Shown here: positions 1-12,639 of the stretch, piece after piece
Layout of the letters: each line of letters starts with the position of its first letter
Numbering within the stretch: the first letter of the stretch is position 1
From: Citrus sinensis
Lineage: Eukaryota > Streptophyta > Magnoliopsida > Sapindales > Rutaceae
Direction of reading: 5' to 3'
Assembly: GCF_022201045.2 (NCBI RefSeq)
Contig: NC_068564.1
Coordinates: 33,571,001 to 33,635,000, forward strand
Length of the DNA stretch: 64,000 nt
Position numbers and translations under genes: made by a program
Notes under the pieces: model-generated
What the model was told of the DNA's origin: nothing
The model's input: only the letters and a program-made list of their open reading frames with translations
The model's database searches: none

Positions 1-753
1 AACTAAAGTATTAAGATAATCGTCAAGCAAGATTAAGCTTATCCTGATCACTGCGATACCCAAGCAAGGAAAACGAGTCAACCACATAACAAAAAATTGA
101 AGTATCATCCTGATGAAATGAACACCTAATTACTTTTACTCGGATCACATGTAAAGAAGATAGATTAAGACTGTAATACAATCACATCCCTGGTGACCAA
201 GAAGATTGAGAGCCAAACCAAGAATCATCAATAACAGCTGATCAGAACCTCAAAATTTGATGACATAAGCAACCTTAATTATATCATAAAAGAATGGAAA
301 ATAAATCTGGCTTGAATTAGAATTTATTCCTCATTCTATTGCAACTATTCCATTATACACAAAGCTCAGACTTCAAAATTAGCAACAACTGTAGATCAAA
401 ACCTCAAGCTAATTATTTTACTCTAATCAGCATTTAACCAATCAGAACTCGGACAGCAACCCAGATAGCAAAAAATGAGCTATACCAACAAATCAAAATC
501 TCAACTTGATAAAATGAGAACTACTCAAATTCACTATAATCCACATACAATCAAACAAAATCAAAACTTGAAAGCAAAACCCACAAACAGAAATCATTAA
601 AACCTGCCGCTGAGTAAAGGGCATAAACAGTAGATCAAAGATATCAACTCGATGAAATAGATACTCCTCAAAATCACTCTAATCAGCGTATAATCAATCA
701 AGCTCATGACTTGAAAACAACCCACAAGCAGAAATCATGAAAGCAACACTTAC
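1..753 (-). other. Probable intron 1 of the DUF1068 gene
   Basis: AT-rich sequence without a convincing coding exon on either strand. It follows the exon-1 donor at 753 on the minus strand, so it is most simply the first intron of the DUF1068 gene. Confidence 0.5.
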
Positions 754-946
754 CAGGCGCAATCTTGAGAAGAGAAAGAGGAGGAGGGCAATCGCAATTA
801 CAATGAGGACAAGAAGATTTGTTATCACCTAAACTAACTCCCTTCTTAAATCTCCAAAACAGAGCAGGTCCACAGACAGCTAGAGCTGAAACTACAGCAA
901 ATATTACGAGACAGCACCTCACACAATTGCCTGATCTCCTGGACAT
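754..946 (-). CDS. DUF1068 membrane protein, first exon only
   Basis: First coding exon of a small plant membrane protein of the DUF1068 family (function unknown). Translation from the ATG at 946 gives about 64 residues: a short basic start (MSRRSGNCVRC), one hydrophobic segment at about residues 9-32, then the Cys-rich stretch SCPHCNCDCPPPLSLLKIAPG typical of this family. The exon ends at 754 with a good donor (GTAAGT on the minus strand). An upstream in-frame ATG at 985 adds 13 residues (MCACVFVCVLMRE); I prefer the inner start because family members begin close to the membrane segment. Later exons, expected to encode a coiled coil, are not visible in 1-700, which looks intronic, so the gene runs off the left edge. 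Confidence 0.72.
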
Positions 947-2905
947 CTCTCTCATTAACACACACACAAACACGCACGCACACAATCTCTCTTCTCTCCG
1001 TTTGTGTTTGTGCTTTGAGACGCAATAGAGATACAGGGGAGATCTAATGTGGATGCTTTGATTGATGGGGCTTTTACTATCAATGAATGAATGAATCTAC
1101 TTCAGCTTTTATATGAAAAGTTTTAACCTTTTTTTGTATGCAAAGAAGTCAGTCAGTTCCGTTCGAGTATTTTAATGAGCTGTGTTTTACTTGTAAACAT
1201 TACCCGACAGTTATTACAAAAAATCATTAAGTCTTGTTCGCTTCAGGAGCCGTCTCGGTCTTCGTTCAGTCTTCACTACTGCTCACGTCTCTGTTTAGTA
1301 GTTTGTCTGACGGTGGAATTTTTCTTCTTCTCTTTTTATTTATTATTTTTTTTTTTTGGGTTGAAAATATCCATAAATAGAATAATTAGTTTCATGTATG
1401 GAATAACTAAATATGCTTATATATAACTGTAATTACTGTTATTTACAGTAGTTTTAAAATTTTATTAAGTGGTTTTTTTTTCCTTTTTAATCAACTGGTA
1501 AATTAATATGATATCCAAATGGAAGGATTTTAATAAATTCATCAAAAATGCCAAGTTTTAAGAAATAAATTGAAAGAAGAACTTGATTTCTTTTATCAGT
1601 AATGATCATTGACTCGCTCAAATCTCACTTTTAATCTATGTTATTATTTTTTAGAATTATCTTTAAATAATAAAAATATTTTTTACTCTCTCTCCCTCCC
1701 CCCCCCCCCACACACCCTCACCACCACTTACTTTTTTCACCATTGACCCATCACCTTTGCTTGGATTTTATTAAATCTTATAAACAAATGGTAGATTTCA
1801 TTATTATTGATGATATTGGTTTTGTTCTATGTGATAATTTAAGACTTTTTTAAATTTCAATTTGGGATTTGATTAAGAGTTAATATTTGATTTACATTTT
1901 TGAATCAATTAGAAGAAATGAGAGAGATGAAAAGTTAATCAATTAAGGGATTGAGAGAGAAAAATATTTATTTATTATTCTTCTGTAAAAAGTTTTAAAA
2001 TAAATAATATTAATTAAATAAATTGAGGGTCAAATGTTATTGCTATTTTTCTACAAACGAAAGTCAAAAACGCCAAGTTTTGGGCTGAATTTGGGGTACA
2101 ATGCTTTTTGGAATGATTGATACTAAAACCATTCCAGAAAAGTCTGATTACACCCAAAATTTTCACATACCTTGTCCTGGGCCTTAGATTTTATTTTAGT
2201 TTGTTTTTCTTTCTTTTTTATACCGATAAGGCCATAGATTTTGTTGAATACTCTCTTTGATGCATACCATTTGAAAAAAATCCAATATAATTCAAATCAA
2301 TAAAAGGTTAAATTCAATTTTATTCGATTTGATAAATCTAATCAGTCCAATTAAAATAAAAACATCAATTGCTCTCCAAAGTTATAATTACTACCATTTG
2401 AAAAGAAAAATCAACTCCTTTAATATTTTATCATTCATTTATTTTATATCATATAGTTGAAAAAAGTTTAAATTTAAATATTGAAAGCAAACGTTTGTTG
2501 CAACTTGCAACTTTGTACTCTGTTTTATTATTGTATACTTATATAAATTAGGTTTTAATTCGTTAATAAGTTAAATATATAAATGATATGTAGTTTTTCT
2601 TGAAATTAAATAAAGAAAATAAAAATTAGTTGGTTGGATTAGTTTATATTGGATTTAAACACAGAGACCTGTCAACCAGTCCAACAGCATTAGATTTTCT
2701 ATTTTACAATTCAATCCAATCAAATCAAGCAAAAATTGGAACGGTTTGGATTAGATGGATTGATTGGATTAGATTGAATTGGTCCTTCAACTGCCCTAAC
2801 GAAGAGCATTGGTTAATATAAATCAGCAAGGTATCGGATACAAATCTTGAGGGTAGGTTGTGTTGATACTTGTTATATTCTTGTGTTAAAAAGTTTGTGT
2901 AATGC
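947..2905. other. Intergenic: DUF1068 promoter side and AT-rich spacer
   Basis: Holds the 5' flank of the DUF1068 gene, with a CA/CT-rich leader at about 957-1000. The rest is AT-rich spacer with a poly-C run near 1690-1709. No coding exon or RNA gene was recognised. Confidence 0.5.
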
Positions 2906-5141
2906 TCATCCAACCCACTTCTGTATAATCTCAACTTCTTGCCGCCTAAGCTCCACGAGCCAATCTGGATCGTCTTTTGTTTTGGATCGAAAATCAACAT
3001 GATGAGCACCTATTGGGGTGAGGTAGAAAGGGTATGAATTTCAAGCTTGCAAAACTTGAAAAGAAAAGCAATAAGTGATCATATTGCATCGATGATGAGA
3101 CACACGCATGCATGTACACGTACCTTTCTTAGTGACGAGAGCAATGATACTGGCTGATATATTCTTCAGCACTCTGCAGAATCCATTTACATGTCATTGA
3201 ATATCGATACAACTTGTGCAATATATTTAGTTTTTGTCTTTAAAAAGATAATTAACAGACCCTCCTCTGCTCCATGGATCCTGCATTCCATTGGAGAATA
3301 TTATGTTGCTGCCAAACCTTTTCAGCACAAGCTCGATCCTCTGCACAGACAAAAATTTTCATACAAGAGCATGTATGAAGATACATAGAAATTTATCGAT
3401 GGAGTACTAGCTTCGTTTGTTGAAATATTTTAACTGAGAAGAAACAAAAGATGACTCACTTTGCCACCAAATTCAGTTGTGATCCAGTGTATTCGAGGCC
3501 TAACTCCATATGTCATCATGCATTGTTCTGCAAAATCTTTGTAATCATAGCCTGATGGAGGAAACATGCTGTTGTTGGAGCAAGTCATAGGCATGACCAT
3601 CTCCGTACATGTCTGCGTACTCCGAGGGTTTACATAATATTTATTGCAATAACAATTACAAATTTGAGTTGAGTTGTATCCTTGCCAATTTAAAATATGA
3701 CTGACTCCTACATAATTCCTGAACTGTGTTCTAGTGACAGCAAAAAACACATACCTGCCAGCGCCAACCATCCAGGCCGTGAGGATCGGCTGCATCTTCT
3801 ATCATAAAACATTTTTCTGTTTGTGGATAGTTGTAACATAAGCTTGCACCTGCGAAAACCTGGCTGAGCTTAGAAACTCCTGGTGGCAATCCATCAATAA
3901 TTTTGCACATCTACTTATTGGAAACAAAAGAGTTCGAAGGAAAAATAAAATTTCTTGGAGATCTTCAACATGCTATGGTTAGTACTTTTTTTTTTTTTTA
4001 ATGCATACAAGTCCTACATTTTAAAGTAATAAATTCAGGAATTGGTAATTTAAAACATTAATGCAAACTACGGTTAAGCATCGGATCAATCTTAATCTTT
4101 CTTATACATGTTTAACTTCTATGCTGAAAGGTCAAGACTCGCTTGCAAGTTCTAAAGTTCTGCTTAGTTTAGCCAGGCCTTCTTTTTGAGTTGAAAGTGC
4201 CTCCAGTTCTGCCGAGCTCCCCTTTATCACTTCAAAGCAATTCAAGCTTGCTTCCTGCCCACATCAACATCTTAGAAAGGAAAAAAGGTACGAAACACTT
4301 AGAAAATGGTTAAATCCAAAAGCTGCTTAATTAATAACAAACATACCTTAAATTTTCCTTGTACCACTAACTTGAGTTCAGGTTTGTAAGATAACATTCA
4401 CCAAAATTTACTGTCATGCGGTATAAATTCAGTAAAAACGAAAAGTTGAAAAGGCCAAGCTGCAGGTTTTTGACTTACTTCCTCCATAAGATCCACCAAA
4501 GACCACAAATGGAGAAGAGTCAGAGGAAAGATTCTGCTTCAAACTCCTTATCAAAACTGCATCATCAGCCAAAGCTTGTTGTGAATTCAAGTACCCCAAC
4601 GTCTCTGCTGACTTGTATGAGTCTTCCCAAATGGCATTGATTCCCCATAGGATCTATGCTGAAAAATCATATATAAACAACAATACCTCAACAAATCCGA
4701 ATACCTCATAATCAAACACTTGACCCAAAAAAAAATTTTTTTGGTGTTACTGAATTATTACTTCAATGAAAACAAGTAAAGCCTTGAACTTGGGAGCAAT
4801 ATCAAGCAAGAACCCAGTGTTGGCAGCAAAGCACTCAATGTCACCTTCATTTCCAGTATAACAAAAATAGGGCCTACTTTGTGGCAGTAATGGCTATTAA
4901 TCAAATACTTTTAGTAAAATATTTTTGAACTCTTTGGCTGAAAAGTAAAATGATCCAGAACTTGAGGAAAATAATGAGTCTTGTATGGAAGCTTTGGCTT
5001 TGAAAGCCTAGCTTGCTTGAAAGAAGACTTATAATAGTTTGCTTTTGCTCCTGGTAGAAAAGTTGGCAATGATTCTGTTGCCTTTGTTGCCAATGTTGCA
5101 AGAATGAGTATAAGAAGATGAAGAGTTGTACAGGAAGCCAT
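2906..5141 (-). pseudogene. Broken lysosomal Pro-X carboxypeptidase (peptidase S28)
   Basis: Remnant of a secreted serine carboxypeptidase of family S28 (prolylcarboxypeptidase-like), which removes a C-terminal residue after proline in vacuole or apoplast. Exon blocks on the minus strand: 4762-5141, 4479-4658, about 4135-4265, 3755-3911, 3460-3612, 3261-3340, 3124-3173 and 2906-3009. The start MASCTTLHLLILILATLATK is a signal peptide. Triad neighbourhoods survive: GGSYGG (Ser), NGMQDPWS (Asp) and GAHHVD (His). Damage seen: an in-frame TAA right after SSKIFY at about 4909-4911; a one-base deletion in the second block after MPFGK, where the family reads on into DSYKSAETLGYLNS; and no exon for the LASWFRLKYPH stretch that should follow GGSYGG. 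Most splice sites are intact, so the decay looks recent. A real paralogue probably lies elsewhere. Confidence 0.82.
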
Positions 5142-6109
5142 TATAGCTAAAGATAAAATTGGGTTGAGTGGCTTCTAGTGATTGAAACTGCATTCTTTTT
5201 TTATTTCGTGGCTTTTGTTATTCTTTTTTTTTTTTTGCCTCGTGGCAAGTAAAGATGTAAACCCAGATGAAAGATTCAGTTATAATGTACAATTAAGAGA
5301 TCAAATAAAGAAAATAAAAATAATACAGTATGGTTTGGCATAGCGCTCAACGCCTCAAGCCCTCAACCCCCACTATTGAAAAATCTCAAAATTTTGAAGT
5401 TTTTCGTTTTTGTCTTTGAAGTTATGGTAGATTATGTGCAACAAGATAAAAAATAGAGTTGTAATGAAAACTTGAGGAAACAGAAAAACTAGAGAATTTT
5501 CTACGAAGAGTAGGGGTACCAAATAGTGTTAGCATAGCATTAATGATCATATGCCCCTGAAAAAGGTCAAAAAGGATCAACCTAACAATGATAAATTTCA
5601 GAAGTGCTAAAAAGTCCAGGTTCTTTTTTTCCCGTGTGTGTGTCAAAAGTGATTGATGACAGGCTGCAAGAGTGAGGTCTCTGTTACTCTTGTGGAAATC
5701 GGAATCAACAGGCTTGACTGACCTTTACGATATGTCTTTCTCAAATGGGGACACTAGATAATTATAAAAATCTTTTGCATTACGATGCCTGAGATATTAT
5801 TGAGAGAATCAGGCCAAAAGAGGCTTGGATATCCATTACTCAAGACATAACTATAGAAACATTTTCAGCCTCGTTAGTGAGAGTGAATTTGCAATATTAG
5901 TCTCGATTGATTTTTTTTATTATAAGTTATTAAATTTATGTATCAAGAGTTTTTCTGTCACGTTTCTTATTACATCTGTGACATTTTACTTTATCTACAA
6001 ATCACGTTATCGCAAAACAACATGACTCAATAGTATTTATTAAGTGTGACATCTCATGTTATGGATATAATATTCATCCGCCAATCATTCTCAATTCTAA
6101 TAATGTAAC
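5142..6109. other. Intergenic spacer
   Basis: Former promoter side of the S28 pseudogene followed by AT-rich spacer. No gene or structured repeat was recognised. Confidence 0.4.
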
Positions 6110-6119
6110 TAGATTTTGC

Positions 6120-6431
6120 AATGGACTAAGGGCCAAGTGGTGGATCATGAGAATAGCGGTTCAAGTCATCATGGACTCTATTTCTATCTCAATTAAGTAT
6201 GATTAAGTGAAGTTAATTTGTAGTCTTTATTCTTTGTAAAATGTGAGTAAAACATATATCCTTGAATATTTATGAGAGTTATTTCGTTAGACAAGTATTT
6301 TATAAAATTTAATATAAAATCACAATCTCAATTATTTGATTGATTGTAAATATTACGGATTGTTATCAATTTATCTGATTGTATAATATAAATTATGTAA
6401 TGTAATATCAGCTGTTAAAGAAAAAAAAAAA
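6120..6431 (+). mobile_element. tRNA-derived SINE with 10-bp target duplication
   Basis: A 312-bp insertion flanked by direct repeats TAGATTTTGC at 6110-6119 and 6432-6441. It ends in an A-rich tail (AAAGAAAAAAAAAAA). Near the 5' end it has a box-B-like motif GGTTCAAGTCA (about 6158-6168) and a possible box A upstream (GGCCAAGTGG), as expected of a Pol III SINE head. Part of the body resembles the second insertion at 22876-23168 (AAAATGTGAGTAAA against AAAATGTGAATAAA). Plain non-coding SINE; the family name is not known to me. Confidence 0.68.
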
Positions 6432-6441
6432 TAGATTTTGC

Positions 6442-7196
6442 GACGTAGCATGACCATGATTCAAAAGAGAGTGCGCTGGAGAGAATGAGAGGAAACAAGA
6501 GACTTGGGTTCTCTGCAGCAGATTCCTGAAGCAAGCATAGGCCAAGAATGATCAAAGATTTTGGCACACTATCGATGCATAAATATTTATGTAAAAATAT
6601 TTAAAACTACTTATTTCATGGATGCAAAAATAATTAGACCTTGAGTCAATGATATTAATGCATCTTCTGTCCCAAAAGTTTAACAAAAAGAAAAGAAAAG
6701 AAAAGAAAGATCGATGTGTCAATAAATGTTAAACACATGCAAATGCGATTTATATGAAGATTGGCTGAAATTGACTCCTTTGGATTCTTCTCTACATCTT
6801 TCTTCACACCTTCTGTTTTGGTTTGCATGACAATTGAATTTGAAGTCGCCACATTTCGGTTGCTGCTTGGATTTGCTTTCCTTTTACTTCTTCACCAAGC
6901 TATAAAATGTTTCCCCCAAAAAATGACAACCGCAAGTCCAAGTTTTGTCTAGAAAGTCCCATTATTCAAATGGCATTTTCATCCAGTCACACTTCACACA
7001 TGTAAGGCCGTTACCCCTCCACGTCACCCCCAAAATCTCTATATACCTTATCAAGTAACACGTTTAAACGGCAGCGGAGGCAGCAGCAGCAGCAGCAACA
7101 ACAACAACAACAACAACAACAGGAGCTAGTACTCATTCTGATAAACCCAAGCTCTGTTATTCCGAAAAGCAGATTGAAACTTTGTCAGCAAAAAAA
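6442..7196 (+). promoter_or_regulatory. TIL promoter and 5' UTR
   Basis: Upstream region of the lipocalin gene. A TATA-like CTATATAC lies at 7040-7047, with an ACGT-core element CCACGTCA at 7019-7026 just upstream. The predicted leader holds a CAG-then-CAA triplet run (7081-7122). No perfect heat-shock element was found by eye, although family members are heat- and cold-induced. Confidence 0.5.
7081..7122 (+). repeat. (CAG)n(CAA)n triplet repeat in TIL leader
   Basis: Five CAG units run into about eight CAA units, 75-115 bases before the TIL start codon and after the TATA-like box, so probably transcribed as 5' UTR. Confidence 0.75.
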
Positions 7197-8063
7197 ATGG
7201 CCTCCAAGAAAGAGATGGAAGTGGTGAGGGGTCTTGACATAAAGCGTTACATGGGGAGATGGTATGAGATAGCTTCATTTCCATCAAGGAATCAGCCCAA
7301 GAATGGAGCGGATACGAGGGCTACTTACACTTTGAATGAAGATGGGACAGTGCATGTGCGGAATGAGACATGGAGTGATGGCAAAAGAGGGTCCATCGAA
7401 GGCACTGCTTACAAGGCTGATCCTAAGAGCGATGAGGCCAAGTTGAAGGTCAAGTTTTATGTGCCACCCTTTTTCCCCATCATCCCTGTTGTTGGCAACT
7501 ACTGGGTTTTGTATATTGATGATAATTATCAGTATGCTTTGATTGGTGAGCCTACCAGGAAATATCTCTGGGTATGTCCCTTTGATCCTTCTCTATCCTT
7601 TACTTAGAAAAGGATTTGGCATTTTGATCATGGTTTTTTAATTGGGTTTTTGTTTTTGTTTTTTTTTTTACCATTTTACTTGCTCAATTTTTTTTAAAGA
7701 GCAATTTTTGTGCGAAAGGTGAAATTTTGATGCTAGGAACTAAACTTTATTGCATAAAGTACACATTTAATAATGTTCTTTTTCGTCAACTACCCGATGT
7801 TATTGTTTGTTGAAAATTTGATTTTTATTCTTTATGGGTTGGTTCTTGTTAACAAATTGTTGTGTTGGTGTGGGAAGATTTTATGCAGGGAGCCTCATAT
7901 GGATGAAGCGATCTACAATCAGCTAGTGGAGAAGGCTACAAGTGAAGGGTATGATGTGAGCAAACTGCACAGAACACCACAGAGTGATAACCCACCAGAG
8001 GCAGAAGAAAGCCCCCAGGACACCAAAGGCATTTGGTGGATCAAATCCATTTTCGGGAAATAA
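7197..8063 (+). CDS. TIL: Temperature-induced lipocalin
   Basis: Two exons, 7197-7571 and 7878-8063, joined in phase 0 (donor GTATGT, acceptor GGGAAG), encode 186 residues, the usual TIL length. The protein has the lipocalin core: GRWYEIASFPSRNQP (GxW motif, about residues 20-34), the second conserved region around NYWVLYIDDNYQYALIG, and the third at RKYLWILCR, which spans the splice junction. There is no signal peptide; plant TILs are known to sit on the plasma membrane and chloroplast envelope and to limit lipid peroxidation under heat, cold and salt stress. The start is the ATG at 7197 (MASKKEMEVVRG); codons upstream in frame are not ATG. The gene is convergent with YKT6 downstream. Confidence 0.95.
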
Positions 8064-9373
8064 CCATGTAAATTAAATTAAGCATAATCTGGGATTTCAC
8101 CTTTCAAGTATAATATACAATAAAAGGGTTAAAACCAGAAGCTTCATAATCTTAGTAATGTAATCTATGTTACTTTCTTCTGCGTTTTGTGTTTTGTTTT
8201 GTAAAGAACCGTGTGTGTTGTTGGTGTGAGGTTATTGAGCTATGAAGATTGAAATTTTTGTTTCTTATTAGTTTCTTACTTTCTTTGTGTGAAGTATTTG
8301 ATGGAATAGTGCAGTCGAGTCTCAATAATGGATTATTCAGCTTTAGTTTGGAATCCAAGGATCAAACGATGGTGGAGGGGTCCACTTTTGACCTTATCTT
8401 GCTTGCTCTGTACCCTTATTATGCTTATGTTAATTATTTCTTGTGAGGCTTTGGATTGTGATGTGACCATCGCTGGAAATCTTGAATCTTCTTCCCTTGG
8501 CATATTACCATACGAGACCTGTCTATGGTACAGATTCTGTAACAAACATTTCCCGTCATCCCACCATCCGATTGTCTATTGTTTAGTTTCTCACTCCACA
8601 TCCAACCACATCCAACGGCTGATGCTGCAGTCTGTAGCTTACAGATTCTGTAAGCTAGTCAAAGGCCTACCATCCATCCTTGGATTTATGGATTAATTTC
8701 ATTTGACTACCCAAAAGAATAATTTTTTTATTCTTTTAGATATTAATTTATCTTAATTTTTATTAAGAAGATAAAAAAATTTCCATTAATTCATCTTTAT
8801 TTCTTCCTCTTTTCTTTTCTTTTCTTTTCTTTTATTCGCAAATTTTCTGAAACCTGAATTCCAAAACTAAGGAGATTGTTCATACATACCATAGTAACGG
8901 AATAGCTTCACTTTGAAGGAACAAGCGAAACAATATTCAAGAGCACCCCCAACAATTTAATTTAATTGTTAAGAGCCTAGGAAATTTCAAGGTTTACCAC
9001 TGCCCATTGATTTAGTTTTGCCCTAAAATTAAATAACTATGCAAAGTGACTAATCGAGCTTCGAAGGACAAGTGAAACACAAATGTACAAATATTAAGAA
9101 CAAGTGAATAACACAAATGTCAATGGGGAAGCGTATAAGTACTGAAAATTTTGGGGGTGGGGGGGAGGGGGAGGGAATGTTCGCCAACAGCTGTTTTCAT
9201 ATCTTTTTGATCATCCATAACACAGAACCAGAGGATGAAAAAACCACAATTCTTCCAACCAAACAATTGATATATGATATACACATATAATAATCACCAT
9301 TTCTGTAATCCATCAGCTTCAACACTAAAACAAATGAGTGCCATTACAGGAGAACTGCTTGCCTCGAATGCTC
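8064..9373. other. Convergent 3' spacer between TIL and YKT6
   Basis: Carries the TIL 3' UTR, one copy of the TACAGATTCTGTA repeat (8527-8657), a (TTTTC)n run near 8811-8833, and a G-rich run at 9154-9176 in the probable YKT6 3' flank. No gene was found. Confidence 0.5.
8527..8657 (+). repeat. Short dispersed repeat bounded by TACAGATTCTGTA
   Basis: About 130 bp that starts and ends with the near-palindrome TACAGATTCTGTA. It is closely repeated at 28336-28466 in the same orientation, including the inner stretch around CTCCACATCCAACCACATCC. It looks like a small non-autonomous element; no clear target duplication was found. Confidence 0.65.
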
Positions 9374-11988
9374 TTACAGTATGGTACAACATTGATTAGT
9401 TTTCTTTGCCTGCTTGTAGAACATCTGTTTCAACAAAAACAATGGGGTTTGTGTCAGCGGGGCTTCCAAAGTCGGATAGACACTAACTGAATTCTCAGGT
9501 CTGGTTTAGTAAGCAGACAGAGCATGACACAATCAAAATGGTAAATATCCATGAAAATCTGTTAAACAATCATAAATGAACTTGCAATGGAACTTCACCA
9601 TCATTTTCTTCTTTTTTCTAATCAACTACTCCAAAAATAATTGTTAACAATCAACACTACAATATTCATCGAATCAAACTTTACATATCAAGTATATTAA
9701 CAGTTCCAAATGAAGCATGAACATTCAAAGAAAATGTTGAATCTTTCAATAAAACTCAAACGATCAATTTTCATCATTTCAATCTGATTAATAGCCTACT
9801 GAGCATGTATATAGCTGTCGGAAACTAAAACTAAGTCTGGAACAAGCGTATTAAGGGGCAATAATTCCTCTATTCTCTAGCAGTCAACTAGTTGGAAAGA
9901 TATGCAATGGCACTTATTGCACAATAATACAAGTCCTGAATGCCACACATGACTTCTTCATTCCATAGCCTCGTAGTGAGACATGTTAATAAAATGATCC
10001 AATATCCTCTCAGAATTCAAAAGGCTTTCAAACCACATTTATCCACAACAGCCAAGCCACTGAATAACAAAAAATGAACCCGACTAGCATAATTACATGC
10101 TCGGAAAGTAGATAACATTTGAGTCTATGCACATACGATATGTGCTATAAATGCATATTGGCCAATGAATGAAGGCAATATGAAATTCCTGTTTTCGGTA
10201 CCTGCGAAGCTGCACTGAGATCTGAACTCTTCTCAACTAAACTGTCCAGCTTTTCACCCCGTGCAAGTACACTATCGATAGTTTTATGCTGAAACAAACA
10301 ACAAATTGTTCATAAACACGGAGAAGAGAGAAAGATAGAGAATCTGATTAGAAGCATATTAGAAATCAGAAGCCAACTCAAAACCAACAACGATTTAGTA
10401 AGAAAAACCTAAAATTTCAAATTGAAGGTTCCATAGCAAATAATGGAGAAAACTCAGATTGTGGCATAGTGAAAGCATACACAGCTCAAGAAAATTAATA
10501 TGTAATTCCCATGGATGAAGTCCAACTACAAACAACAAGTAAAACCATACACAAATCTAATACATAAACTACTGTAGCCATAACCAAATACTCACAAGGA
10601 TAATCTTTGTTTCATCCAATTCCCTCTGAATTTTCAACAGCTTATCAGCCTCCGCTGGGTCCTGCAAAGTTATAGATCATGATCATTGTGAGGGCTAGCA
10701 ATTAGTAATTATCTCAAACCTGTAGCCAAGATTCTGAGAAAGAAATCAGAAATACCTGATATTTGTTCAAAGCTTCATTTAGATAAGGCCACGGTTGCAT
10801 GTTGTCTGCCTGTGCAGTCCTCCATGATTCACCAAAATTTTTCTGATACTCATCTAGCACCTGCCCAAAATATATATACACACACAAACACACACACTGT
10901 AAAATATGCCAAGCAAGCAGGAGTAACCATACACATATTCACTACCTGAAACAAAAAAGTTTCATAATCCCTTTGAATCTCAACCCATCATAATCACATC
11001 CTTTTTCTTTCATGTATCAAACTTTAACTGCAATGATCTAACTAGCTCAAACATTTCAACAGTGAAAAACAATGATGGATACAGTCCAGATCACCAATGA
11101 CTTAAAAGAAAAAGAAAAGCAACAAGCATCCTAACCTACATTTAAAAATAAAAATAAAAGGACTTTTTTTATAACAATTTAAAAAAAAAAAAATTGACCT
11201 TCAGTGGTGTTAGGCAAAAATAGATAAAATACTTGTTGAGACCAGAAAAACACAAGGAGTGCATCTTACTGTCAGCCTCTTCTCCAAAACTTACTGCCAA
11301 AAGCTTATTTAGTAATTGATTTCTTCGAAAGGTCTAAGCCTAAGACAATTGAAGTTGACGTGTGTTTATTAAATCATACCTGGTTGAGAAGAGAGAATGA
11401 GCTTCGCACTGGATAATGATCATCCATGAATCCCATTGCGCAAAGTCCATTCCTGTTATAAGAATGCACCTTGTACTCTACATAATTTGCAAAATCGTCA
11501 ATTTATTCACTTATTTATTAAAAAAATAAACCGATTTTCACATAGTTCAGAAAAAAAAAAAATAAGCGGCACGATTCAAGCTCAAAATGATCCAAAAACA
11601 AGACACGATCAACAAAATCATCGATTTATAATCTAAAAATTAACAGCTTCAGAATCATCAAATCGTTCATTGATCCTAAAGTGATCAACTTTCACAATTG
11701 TAAGACACAAATACTAAGAACACAGATTCAAGCTTAAAACGACAATAAAAAAAAAAAAAGGGAAACCGATTGTAATCTGAAATTGAAAATCGAACCTTCG
11801 TGTTGGACGGACTGGCGCTGGCCGGGCGGAGTCCGTTTACCGACAGTGCGAGCGACGAAGAGGATGAACTCCTTAACGCTGGATCGTTGAAAGTAACCGA
11901 AATGGCTAACGTCCATGGCGGTCGCTAACACAACCGGATCCGATCCGTCCGGGTTGCACTTCAAAACCAGTAACGCCGTGATCTTCAT
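9374..11988 (-). CDS. YKT61: R-SNARE YKT6 (longin family)
   Basis: Six exons on the minus strand: 11796-11988, 11380-11477, 10756-10860, 10596-10661, 10202-10288 and 9374-9424, total 600 nt, 199 residues, the same length as the family. The N-terminal longin domain begins MKITALLVLK and contains DVSHFGYFQRSSVKEF. The SNARE motif near the end (DSVLARGEKLDSLVEKSSDL) has the central Arg of R-SNAREs. The C-terminus CCTIL is the known lipid-anchor signal (palmitoylated plus prenylated Cys). It acts in ER-Golgi and vacuolar or endosomal membrane fusion. All splice sites are GT-AG with consistent phases. The first intron donor (GTTCGA) is weak but the frame across it is certain. Confidence 0.95.
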
Positions 11989-12639
11989 CCTCCTCCTGCT
12001 GTGAAAGTTGTTCGGTTCGTCTGATTCGGCGTCGTTTGGTTTTTTGAAAAGAGAAAAAAATAAAAATTGTTTTTATGTTTTTTTTGATCGAGCTTTGATT
12101 ATTCGGATAGGAGACACATAGTAATGATGAACGAAGTGAAAGCAGATTCGGTTTATGTGGACAGAGGAATTGAGTGTGGGTGAAGTAGTGAGGATATACT
12201 GCAACCGGATACGTGGCGTCCATTGGATGGTCAAGTTCGGATTTGTGTGTTAGTGGGTTGTTTGGAATTGGAAGGGATCTATGAGCCGTTTCTTTTTTTT
12301 TTCATAGTAGTAAGAGTCCTCAATTAACTTCCCAGTCGGTTAACGCATCATATAGAAAATTTGTAGTTTATTTTTGTTTACTTCTATTGATTCATTTTCC
12401 CACGACCCCTACCACTTGAAGAACTACTGAATTGCTGTAATTCAAAAAAAGCGAAAATGAGCCCTAAACTTTTAGGATTTATTTTATTACATATTTAGTA
12501 TGACTTACTCAATTGCTAAAAGTACTTGTCTAATTTTATAAATTTTTAATATTGCTTGGTTGTATTTTGAATAAAATATTTAAGAATTAAAATTAGAGAA
12601 ATTATTATTCGTATATCTTAAATTTACGTTTTAATAAAA
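11989..12639. other. YKT6 promoter side and spacer
   Basis: Upstream of YKT6. CT-rich and T-rich leader-like sequence lies near 12040-12080, followed by AT-rich spacer. No gene recognised. Confidence 0.4.

Noticed and set aside
8328-8696. 122-codon plus-strand ORF downstream of TIL
   Set aside because: Covers the TIL 3' flank and a dispersed repeat; low-complexity translation without splice or homology support.
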